From Lotus japonicus (taxonomy: Eukaryota > Streptophyta > Magnoliopsida > Fabales > Fabaceae): a stretch of 64,000 nucleotides of DNA. The notes under the pieces are model-generated. The model was not told the DNA's origin, ran no database searches, and was given only the letters and a program-made list of their open reading frames with translations. Numbering within the stretch: position 1 is the first letter of the stretch; every line of letters starts with the position of its first letter. A program made the position numbers and the translations under genes. Below are positions 55,788 to 64,000 of the stretch, one piece after another. The stretch spans positions 9,984,501 through 10,048,500 of the forward strand of contig NC_080043.1 in assembly GCF_012489685.1 (NCBI RefSeq), read 5' to 3'.

Positions 55788-56060
55788 ATGTGGAGGAATG
55801 GTCTAAGTTTGATCGGGGTGAAAAAATTGGGGGCAAAGGAAATATCACTAGAATTCGAAAGCAAAGGAAAGAAGTCGAGCTTTCTACAGAAGGAACGAGA
55901 CTATTTGTTTGAGAAGTTCATAACTATAAGCCATGACAGCTTGATGCGAACAGGATCAAGCTTTTTGGTGTGGATAAAGGTGAAGAGAGTGCCTCTTCAT
56001 GCCTGTAACCCCAACTATTTTTGTCCAGGAGTTATGAGTTTTGGAGGTGTCTATATACAT
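55788..56060 (+). pseudogene. Possible LINE ORF1 fragment (DUF4283-like)
   Basis: A plus-strand stretch containing LVWIKVKRVPLHACNPNYF, similar to the conserved VPLHxWN region of plant LINE ORF1 and related DUF4283 proteins. It is short and ends without further domain sequence. Confidence 0.4.
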
Positions 56061-56339
56061 ATATATATGAGAACAACATGTTAAAACTATGTATAAATGC
56101 GAAAGGAGAGCATAGTTTTGTGAAGACTTTCAAATATCTAACTATACTTGAAATTCCACACCTTTTTTCAGTCTCAAACAAAGTGTTTTTCTTCATGTGT
56201 GATATCCACACCTTGTATGGATTTTATTTTTCTCTTTTGAAGAATTTGCGATGCTTCTTAATTATAAGGTCCAGTTTTTCCTCATTTGCTTATAAATGGT
56301 TAAAACTATAAGATTTCTTAGAAATTTGTATATCTTGTT

Positions 56340-57244
56340 AAGTCAATTTTGTGGGTGCTAAAGCTATGTGTGAACTTTCAAGAAACTCATCACTCAATGA
56401 TGTTCCTAAGGAGATTAATGGAATGGTTTCATTATCTAAAATGAAGAACATTTTCCACCAAAGGACTAGTCCAATAATACCACTGACGTGTAAATATCGC
56501 AATACTTCTTCGTGAATTTCCGCTATTTGAAGAATGAGGATAGATATTACCATTATTTTAAAGAATGGATTGGTGCAATAGATTGTATTTACATAAAAAA
56601 ATTGTTCCTCATCAACTCCATGAAACTTATACTAGTAGGAAAGATTACACGACCCCCAATGTCATGGATGCTTGTGCTTTCACATATGTTTCACTTTTGT
56701 TTGGGCAAGGTGGGAAGGTTTTGCACATGATACTAAGATTTTTGTGGAGGGTCTGTGGAGACCATCATTGCATTTTCCCTATCCTCGTCATGGCACGTAA
56801 TATTTACAATTTATAAATATATAACTTTGTTACACTTATGTATTAACATGTGATAATATTTTATTGTTTAGTTAAATATTATCTTGTTGAGGAGGGATGA
56901 TCTCATTTTATGTGTTTTCTAAGGCCACACAAAAAAACAGGTATCATCCTCTGCAATTCATAAATGAACCTAGTATAAGAGGCAAAATTGAGGTGCTCAA
57001 TTATTATCATTCTAATTTTTGCAATGCGATTGACCTTTCATTTGGTTGTTGCAAAGAAAGTTGGAAGATACTGGGTAACATGTCTTATTATGATTAGAAG
57101 ACTCTAAAAAAAATCATTTCAGCTTGCATGGTTTTTGATAACTTTATTATAAGAAATGATAGAAGTGATGAAGAATTTGACGAAAACTATGAAAATAAAG
57201 ACAATGAAGATAGAGGGGAAAATGAAGTTAGCCTGAGTACATAA
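56340..57244 (+). pseudogene. Degenerate PIF/Harbinger (ALP1-like) transposase
   Basis: Scattered plus-strand pieces read EDRYYHYFKEWIGAIDCIYI (first catalytic Asp region) at about 56530-56590, YTSRKDYTTPNVMDACAF at 56630-56680, then RGKIEVLNYYHSNFCNAIDL and WKILGNM at 56975-57080, and IISACMVFDNFIIRNDRSDE to the TAA at 57242-57244. Several frame changes separate them. It belongs to a different Harbinger subgroup from the element at 16642-31155. Confidence 0.7.
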
Positions 57245-57480
57245 AAGTTCCTCACAAATAGAACAAATCAGGGAATGCATTAAAAATATGTTCCTGCACA
57301 AGTTTAGTTTTTTTCCAGTTATGTAAATTCATGTCTTTTTATTCGTAAGGTGATATGATTATATGCGGGACTACGAATTATGATTTCAATTAACTATATG
57401 AATGATGTTATTATATTAATAATACTTGATATGTTTTGACATTATTGTCAGAGCATGATAACATTGTTAACGTCTCCTAG

Positions 57481-57921
57481 ACAAGCGACACCGTTGGTTT
57501 TGGTTTGATAGCGAGGAACAATAGGGGGAAGGTGATGGCGGCTGGAGTGGATGGTCCATCGCCGGTTTCTTCTTCCCTCATGGCTGAGACGTTGTGTTTT
57601 CGTTGGGCGATGATTCTAGCTCGCGAGCTGGGGTTCCATCGTGTATGCTTTGAGACCGACTGTTTACAATTATTTCAGAGCTGGAGTAGGAATAGTGGTG
57701 GTACCTCTTATTTTATGTCTATTATTAATGATTTTTGTGTTTTAGTTTCCTGTTTTACTCGTTTTCAGGTAACTTTTGTTCATCTGTTTGAGAACTCAGT
57801 AGCGGATTACTTGGCCCGGCATGCCGCCACCTACGGTTCTCATGTGTGGGTAGAAGGGGCTCCGGTTGAGGTTGTGTCTTTGCTAGACATTGATATTTTG
57901 GCTTCAGTGCCTATTTCTTGA
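57481..57921 (+). pseudogene. LINE RNase H-like domain (RVT_3)
   Basis: An open frame of about 145 residues: VGFGLIARNNRGKVMAAGV, AETLCFRWAMILARELGF, VCFETDCLQLFQSW, and VTFVHLFENSVADYLARHA. This order is the RNase H-like domain at the C-terminus of plant L1-type LINE polyproteins, and the frame ends at the natural stop. RT and endonuclease are absent upstream. Confidence 0.8.
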
Positions 57922-58286
57922 GTTTAATGGAAACTACTTTAAAAAAACATTGTTAAATTACTACTAATTAGTTTAATAAATTTTTTGACAAGCATAATTA
58001 ATATTAGGATGTTATGTATAACTTTTTTGACGTTAACGTCCAACTTTCATTTTGTATTAAATAAAAAGTGAGGAAATCTATTAGAGATTCTTAATCTGTG
58101 TATTTAATTTTTTTAAATTCTAACATAAACAAAAAATATTTTAGTGTTATTTTAAAAAATAAACAATGTTAAATATTTTATTCCAAAAATATTTCACTGA
58201 AATCTATAAATTAATCGAAAATAGTAAATATAGATTCATAATTTAAATATTTTAAATAATAAATAGTTTAATCATGATTTTTTAGT
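57922..58286. other. No supported gene
   Basis: AT-rich DNA between two LINE-related segments. Confidence 0.4.
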
Positions 58287-58988
58287 ATGTTATTTGTATT
58301 TAGAGTTCGCAGAGAAGGAGGGTGCACGGGCCTGCTAGAGGGGAAGTTCTCGGGTCCCTTTTCTTCTACTTCTGATGAGTTCTGTTGTCTGGTCCATGTC
58401 AATGGCTGTGTGCAAAGGACTCCTGTGGATTTCCTTTTTCCAGAGATCATCCCTCGGCCTCTTCGCTCAGAGGTGGAGAGTTCCCCTGCAGCTTCCTCTC
58501 TGTGGTCTTCTCTCCCTTCTGTAGATGGTCACGAGGTTGGAGCGTTTGATGCTGGAGCCAGTCTTGGGGAGGAGATGGAGGGTACCTTTCCTGGTCAAGA
58601 GGGGGCGGCTTTGCTAATGCCTAGGGGGCGGGGGCGACCCAAAAAATTGGTTTGCAAAGCCCAGTTGAAGATGATTGCTGGCTGTGCAGATGGTGATCGA
58701 GGACCAGAGTCGATGAGTGCCCGTCGTCGAGGTCGGCCCAGGAAGGGTGAGAACAGAGACAAAGAGTTGAGCACGGGCACAACCTCTTATAGCTTGCCAC
58801 CGGAGGACTCTTCTGAAGGGCGCCAATTGATGCTTTTGCCGGCGGAATTCTCAGAACCGCGAGGCGTTTTGACTAGGGCAAGGAGTGCCCTTTTGATGGG
58901 GAAACGGTTGGGCCTTGTTTACTCTTGTTCTGATGACGTGGCCTTGAACCAGATTGCGGCTCAGATTTCGGCGCGTGGAGCATCATAG
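58287..58988 (+). CDS. Protein with two AT-hook motifs, probably LINE ORF1 C-terminus
   Basis: An open frame of 233 residues, GC-richer than its flanks. Two AT-hook cores are visible: RGRGRPKK near residue 113 and RRRGRPRKG near 146. AT-hooks bind the minor groove of AT-rich DNA. The C-terminal part is polar and ends SCSDDVALNQIAAQISARGAS. The first residues lie in AT-rich DNA, so the true upstream part is probably lost. A tail of about 280 bp that ends in an A-tract follows, suggesting that the ORF belongs to a LINE-like element. I cannot name the family with certainty. Confidence 0.5.
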   Translation: MLFVFRVRREGGCTGLLEGKFSGPFSSTSDEFCCLVHVNGCVQRTPVDFLFPEIIPRPLRSEVESSPAASSLWSSLPSVDGHEVGAFDAGASLGEEMEGTFPGQEGAALLMPRGRGRPKKLVCKAQLKMIAGCADGDRGPESMSARRRGRPRKGENRDKELSTGTTSYSLPPEDSSEGRQLMLLPAEFSEPRGVLTRARSALLMGKRLGLVYSCSDDVALNQIAAQISARGAS

Positions 58989-59270
58989 AGCTAGCTTTCT
59001 TGGTAGGTGATTGCTTGTTTGTTTGGTGCGGTTCTTGTGATGGGTGGGTGTTTCTTTGGGGTTTTGAGGGATAAGAGGTTGTTGCTATTTTGAGCTTTTA
59101 GGAGTTTTGTTTTGGCGGGTATTTTGTTGTATAGGGAGCTTGGGCTTTAGTTGTGGGTGGTGTATAGAGATTTTTTGGTGAGGGCGAGCAATCATTCTCT
59201 TTCCTAAGATGGTTGCTCATTTGTTGCTCGTTTTTATATTATCAAGATATCTTTTGCTTTCGAAAAAAAA
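58989..59270 (+). repeat. LINE-like 3' tail with A-tract
   Basis: T/G-rich untranslated sequence ending CTTTCGAAAAAAAA at about 59263-59270, the form of a plant LINE 3' end. It follows the AT-hook ORF directly. Confidence 0.6.
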
Positions 59271-59840
59271 CTATATTTTAATATGTTAATATTATAGTCA
59301 TGCCATTTTTTGTAATTATATTAAGTAGAAGTGTTTATACAAATATATCCAAACATCATTCTCTACTTGAGCACTTATTCATGTGTGCATCCAAACACTA
59401 AATAGTTTATTTTGGAGAAGCTTTTCATTTAAGGCTTCTACAAAGAGCTCTTTAAAAAAAAAGAGCTTATAAAGAAGCTCATCCAAATTGGACCTTTCTC
59501 TTCCTCCATGCATTTGGAACTTCTTGTTCTGAAAAGCTGTTATTCTGACCTCCGAGGAAATTTCTAGTCTCGTGTCTTTTGCCACGTCCTCAGCACGTGT
59601 TCTACGTTTTTTGCTGGCATGTATTTTATTTTCTCTTGACCCACTTGTGCTCCCAAGCATAAATGCCACTACTTTAAGTGCAAATGCAGCTTTGGTAGTT
59701 TTAGGATCCCTTTATTTTTGCATATCATAATGGACAATTCTGTAAAGTTCAAATGTTAGACTAAAAAATCTCTAATCTTATGTTTTGGGTAATAAGAAAA
59801 TTCTTGATTGATTTATCATGAAATGAAACAAATTCTCTAA
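59271..59840. other. No supported gene
   Basis: AT-rich DNA. No coding or repeat structure was recognised. Confidence 0.4.
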
Positions 59841-60990
59841 AGATCTTATATCGTGAGCTTTCAGGGAACTCAATGTTTATATTATATATCGTCCGAGAGA
59901 CAATGAAAAGGAAAAAAAGATTCATCGTTCATATATCCTATCGTCCGTGAAGCTCAAGTATGGTCTGAATCTCACATCGTCCAAAGATAAATTGACCATT
60001 CAATGAAAATGATTGCTACACTCAGTTGAAGAAACTGAAGCAAGCCCTAAGTGATACATGGCTCGAGGAAAGAGAAGTTATCACGTGAGCTACAAAAAAG
60101 AAAGTTGCACAAAGAAGAAAAGATGAAAGTACAACGTTGTCATATCAAGTCAATTCGGACAGCTATCTACCAACCCTAAACTTTCACTTAAAAGGGAAAG
60201 GATCCACTGCTCTAGAAATCCTACCTAACACTTGGATCACCTTTTTGAATATCTTCTCAACAGCAAGTACAAAAACGGGAAAGAGCTTTCAATGCAAAGC
60301 TTATGACCGTTTTTACTTTGCAAGAGCGTGGATGATCAAGCAACGAGGAGATGCAACTTCCAACTATCTACAAGGAGTATATAAAGAAGACTTAAGTGCT
60401 GGAGAAAACAACAATTCTTTCAATCTTCTAAGCATTCAAGCAACAAGCTAAAAAGTCGAAAGTATCTTTTTCATTGAGAATCAGAGCACCTGAGAGTCAA
60501 ATTCTCTCTCTGAAATACTCTTGAGCCTATTAGTGCCAAATCTCATACACTTGTAAATGAGTAACTTGTTCTTGATTTTTCTACATCACTCTTTGAGAAG
60601 AGATCCAAAGTAGAAGCAAAATCCTTTCAGATTTAGGAGCAAAATCCTTTGTATAATACTTGTTAGGAGGAATCATGTTGAATACTCGTTGGGAGAAGTC
60701 TTGTTGAATACTTGTTGAGAGAAGTCTTGTTGAATACTTGTGTAGTGAAAATTTTGGTGGATACCAAGGCCTGGACGTAGCTCATCGATATTGGGTGAAC
60801 CTGGATAAAATATCTTGTGTTGCTCTTGTTTGTTTTAGGTTCTTTATGGCTAAAGGCTTTAATCGATCCGCTGCACATAAACTCGTTTTTCAGAAAAAGC
60901 TTTAAGAACTTATATTTTCTGGATCTGGTGTTAAAATGTTGTTTTATTAGACACAATTTAAACCTCCTCTTTCTTGTGTCACTCCTATTT
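59841..60990 (+). repeat. Copia-type LTR remnant, probably Sirevirus lineage
   Basis: A plus-strand U3-R-U5 arrangement: TATATAAA at 60378-60385, then a leader with tandem variants of TTGTTGAATACTTGT (60670-60740), GGATACCAAGGCCTGGACGT, GGGTGAACCTGGATAAAAT and CTTTAATCGATCCGCTGCA, a U5 pattern seen in plant Copia LTRs. No primer-binding site follows and the termini were not resolved. Confidence 0.55.
60378..60385 (+). promoter_or_regulatory. TATA box of the LTR remnant
   Basis: TATATAAA preceding an A/G-rich leader inside the LTR-like segment. Confidence 0.4.
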
Positions 60991-61019
60991 ATATGAAATT
61001 GATTTCCCATTATTATTCT

Positions 61020-61589
61020 TATTATTTGCAGCAATCCCTGCAGATTTTGTTCCTAATTGCTTGGGACTTTTTTTGTTTCTTGTTATTGTCATCTAATTAC
61101 AAATCCTCAATCAAATTTGAAATTTTCTGATCATTCGCTCCCTTAGTATCTACCACCTTATTACCTCCAATATTCTCGCCATCTTTTATGGGATTCTCCT
61201 CATTTTGTGGACCTTCCATAACTGACTTCTTGGTGCTTCCCCATGTCCATCTTTTTTGCTGCTTCCACGTGCTAGAGTTTGTTGCGACTCAACGAGCTTC
61301 GTCACCTAAACCTCTGAAGACATTGTTTCCACCACCGCCAAGTTGGACGAAGTGCACTACTTGCTTCTACGACCGTAGCAACGACATTTAGTAAAATCAC
61401 GTGCACCCCTTATACTCTATCTAGTACCAATAGCCCTCAATACATGCCTACGACTGTTCGGGTAAGATCTAGTTTGACACAGATTCTAGCAAAGCATCCT
61501 CTATCTGCCCTAATCTTATTTATATCCACCTTGGCAGACTTTCTAATCATGCAAGCAACCGATATTAGGAAACTTTCTCCATGGAGTGC

Positions 61590-61621
<32 letters not shown>

Positions 61622-62143
61622 CAACCTTGACAAGCTTTCCAATCATGAAGGAAATCGATATTAGTAAAATTCTAGAGAGATAGATTCTGAATTCCATGTA
61701 GTAACAAGCAGGTAGTGATAAAAAAATCATCCTGGACCCTGCCTATATGACCTTGTTCCAATCCTCCTCTACATCACATTTCACCATATAAAAGTTGTCG
61801 TCCATGCCCAAGAGATCAAAACCTCCCGTGAGGTTCCACACACTCGCCAACTTTGATTTCATAGTCTGGAAGCAAAGCTTCTTCCATAATAGGAACACGA
61901 CAAGTGCCTCTTTCCATGGTCTCATTGATCACTAACTTGTCCACTAAGATATTTAGCAATAGAGTTTCCATTCATGAACTTGAGAGTCATCACACTTCGA
62001 AGGGAGAGAAGCTTTCCTTCCCGTGAATTTGTCTCTGAGTGACATGCAATTGCTATCTTCTTCTTCTTCATCTGGTGCCTTTTTTTCCGACCGTGATCAT
62101 CTACCCCTTCCGATAAAGAAATCCTAGTCGTTTCTACCTCCAT
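61020..62143 (-). pseudogene. LINE ORF1 remnant (DUF4283)
   Basis: A minus-strand frame starts MEVETTRISLSEGV at 62143. After a frame change it reads RPWKEALVVFLLWKKLCF and GGFDLLGMDDNFYMVKCD (61925-61760), the DUF4283 core of LINE ORF1 proteins. TAG at 61743-61745 interrupts it. Then IGKLVKVDI and RADRGCFARICVKLDL follow, the segment before the CCHC motif. The region down to about 61020 continues in ORF1-like hydrophilic sequence. An internal duplication with a microsatellite lies at about 61550-61650. Confidence 0.75.
61590..61622. repeat. (GT)n(AT)n microsatellite
   Basis: A compound run, GTGTGTG...TATATATA, inside the LINE ORF1 remnant. Confidence 0.9.
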
Positions 62144-63600
62144 ACTCTTCTTGGTATAAATCCTAGTCGCCTTTTATAAAATTCTTGCTAAAACGTAAAA
62201 TATATTATAATTTAAATAATATTAAAAACTCTCATATTTAAAAAATATTAAATTTTATTTTTTAATTTATTAAAAATGTGTGAATTGGGGTTTAACATTG
62301 ACATTCTCTCAGTTTTTTTTTTGAAATGAACTTTTCATTCCTTGAGTTTTCACTGGTGAAGACTACAATGTCTCCCATTTTAGGGGATGCACGAGTGTCC
62401 CCTAAAATTTTAATGTGAGATTACAAATTTGTCCCTTATGTATTCTGGCGGTTTTCAACCCCCAGTAGCAGGCTGCCAAAAAAATTGTCTTTCTCCTCTG
62501 TAGTTTCTCCTTTCTTTCCTTCTTCCTTCATCTGAGTTCATCTTTCTTCCCAATCAAAACATAAAACTCAACAATATCATTTGCCAGAACTAAATAGGAG
62601 AGTAATTGGAACCAAAGCCACAAATAGAAAATAAAATATCAACAAAAAATTTAACCCACAGTCGTTGAACATGAACATACAATACAACATTGAAAAATGA
62701 AACAAAATAAATCCCAATCACTTTTTTTGCTAATGATAAAAGAAGACAAACAACTAGAAGGAAGCACAAAGTTGTTATTCACAAGACCAAATCCACACTG
62801 CATTAATTTGGTTAATGAGTTCCATGATTTGTATGCTGTCAAAATGAACATTGCAACGGAAAAAAAAAAAACAAACTGCAAGAAAATGTATCTAGATATC
62901 AGGAGATGCAATTGGTCTCAGATAATCGCCTTCCAAACTGACCAATGCTTGAAAATCCCTATCTGCCTCCATCCACTTTGTACCGATCACTAGAAAACAG
63001 ATTTGGGTTCACCTAAGATGAAAATAGTAAAATAGATCTGAAAACAGATCTGGGTACCATCGAAGGGAGAGAAAAAGGCTGAACAGAGGTGGAAAAGTCT
63101 GTGAACCAAAAATGAAGCACAGATCTGGAAGGTGGTATTTGATGTGCGGGTTTTGGGTGAGATTTTCGGACTCAATCAAAGGGGTGTGGGGGTGGCTGTG
63201 GGAGGCGGAAGTAGTCAACATTGTTGCACCGTAGTGGGCGGAGGAGGACCGGACATTGGAAGAAGGTGGTTGTCGAGATTGGGAGGAAGAAAGAAGAGTT
63301 TATTATTTTTTTTTTTCTGAAGTGAGGAGAAGTTAGGGATTGAAATGGGTACTTTGGTCAATTTGTTGATTCAATCTCAACCATTTAATTTTATAAATAT
63401 TATATCAATGGTGGAAATTAAAGAGGTATTAAATGTCCCCCTTTTATGAAAGTTTTTTTCATGGGGCATGGGTGAACCCCTTTTTAAGGGTGACACCATA
63501 GATTTCACCCTTCCGTTTTCACCGATTCGAAATAAAAAAAAACATTGTGTTACCAAAAAAAAAAAGAAATAAAAAAACATTGTCATTCACAGTTCACAAT
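62144..63600. other. No supported gene; some transposon-like sequence
   Basis: AT-rich DNA. The part at 62300-62480 (CCCATTTTAGGGGATGCACG, then GTCCCTTATG) has the look of a non-autonomous repeat, but no second end was found. No coding region was recognised. Confidence 0.35.
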
Positions 63601-63639
63601 CTGCTGCGCACATCGTCCCTCACAGCAAAGCGCCGCACC

Positions 63640-63704
63640 ACCGCTTTCCTCCGGTCGCCGACCACCGCCACCCTCTCCTCCGCTGTTGGTTGAAGCTTGA
63701 CAAG
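63640..63704 (+). other. 5' UTR exon of the Mediator-associated protein gene
   Basis: Pyrimidine-rich leader (ACCGCCACCCTCTCCTCCGC) ending CAAG with a GT donor at 63705. A 140-bp GT-AG intron (63705-63844) follows and ends TTTAG just before the coding exon. The transcription start was not determined, so the left limit is approximate. Confidence 0.6.
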
Positions 63705-63858
63705 GTAACAACACTCTTCACCTTTCCTTCCTTTCTCACTCGTAAGTTTTTGCCCCCAATCTCATCCTCACTCACTTCAACCCTAAATCAACAGTGTTTG
63801 ATTTTTGCGTTTTTTCTTTCTCTCTTTTGTTTGGGGTTGTTTAGGTTCTACAACATCA

Positions 63859-63990
63859 ATGGCGGATTCGGAGACTGCAGAAGGTTACCAGCCTCCTGCA
63901 GAATTTGAGGAAGATAGCAATGGAGCACTCATTGATCTTCCAATGACTGGCTCCACTGAGCTTTGGCTCCTTAGGTTGCCTTACTCCAAA
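63859..63990 (+). CDS. Mediator-associated protein 2-like, first coding exon, partial
   Basis: The ATG at 63859 starts 44 codons: MADSETAEGYQPPAEFEEDS, then ALIDLPMTGSTELWLLRLPY, ending SK before a GTAAGT donor at 63991. The pattern PAEFEED...LIDL...STELWL matches the N-terminus of plant mediator-associated protein 2, a small nuclear protein reported with plant Mediator complexes. The remaining exons lie beyond the right edge. The phase at the donor is 0. No frame defects are seen. Confidence 0.75.
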
Positions 63991-64000
63991 GTAAGTTTGT

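Noticed and set aside
60137..60451. 104-residue plus-strand ORF
   Set aside because: It lies inside an LTR-like segment upstream of and across a TATA box, and has no domain; treated as LTR sequence.
1..64000. CRISPR arrays, prokaryotic operons, riboswitches, rRNA
   Set aside because: Nothing of the kind was seen. The tandem arrays have no unique spacers, and the sequence is plant nuclear DNA. I found no convincing tRNA cloverleaf; the apparent tRNA matches are the primer-binding sites.

Overview
The window is repeat-dense nuclear DNA of a flowering plant, most likely a legume-like eudicot. It has GT-AG introns, AT-rich intergenic DNA, an F-box/FBD gene of plant type, an E2F-like (DEL) pseudogene, the first exon of a Mediator-associated protein gene, and many plant transposon lineages: Sirevirus-type Copia, chromovirus Gypsy, PIF/Harbinger, Mutator-like, Helitron and L1-type LINEs. 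The species is an inference; no database was consulted.

Layout. 1-3217: part of a minus-strand Copia element (right LTR, gag without a zinc knuckle, pol remnants). 3218-13450: a DEL/E2F-like gene, now a pseudogene, split 13 bp after its ATG by a 9.1-kb Tekay-type chromovirus (3487-12584) whose two 2,837-bp LTRs differ at one site by my reading. 13450-15830: decayed repeats and an LTR-like remnant. 15834-16562: a Tourist-like MITE. 16642-31155: a PIF/Harbinger transposon of the same family, carrying a Myb-like ORF1 and a transposase. Its transposase is split by a Sirevirus-type Copia element (17915-28416) that has gag-pol and an envelope-like ORF, each broken by one amber codon. The 5' LTR of that Copia element is in turn split by a solo LTR (26588-27980). 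31160-34620: a LINE remnant split by a Mutator-like TIR element, then another TIR element between two microsatellites. 34861-40120: a probable Helitron containing a solo LTR and AT-rich tandem repeats. 40600-47200: LINE remains, a small cysteine-rich secreted-peptide gene with a frameshift, a Sirevirus solo LTR, and AT-rich DNA. 47306-49350: an apparently intact three-exon F-box/FBD gene. 49485-53723: a gag-only LTR retrotransposon (TR-GAG type) inserted in a LINE 3' end just downstream of that gene. 53960-63600: LINE and Harbinger remains, LTR fragments, and an AT-hook ORF joined to a LINE-like tail. 63640-64000: 5' end of a Mediator-associated protein 2-like gene with a 5'-UTR intron.

Only the F-box/FBD gene and the Mediator-associated gene look like working host genes. 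The rest is layered transposon history that can be ordered by nesting, target-site duplications (TSDs) and LTR divergence: Harbinger, then Sirevirus, then solo LTR in the centre, and a much younger Tekay insertion in the DEL gene. Several broken reading frames carry an amber (TAG) codon, at least two of them where a CAG glutamine codon is expected, which fits deamination of methylated CAG sites. All family assignments come from recognising motifs by eye.
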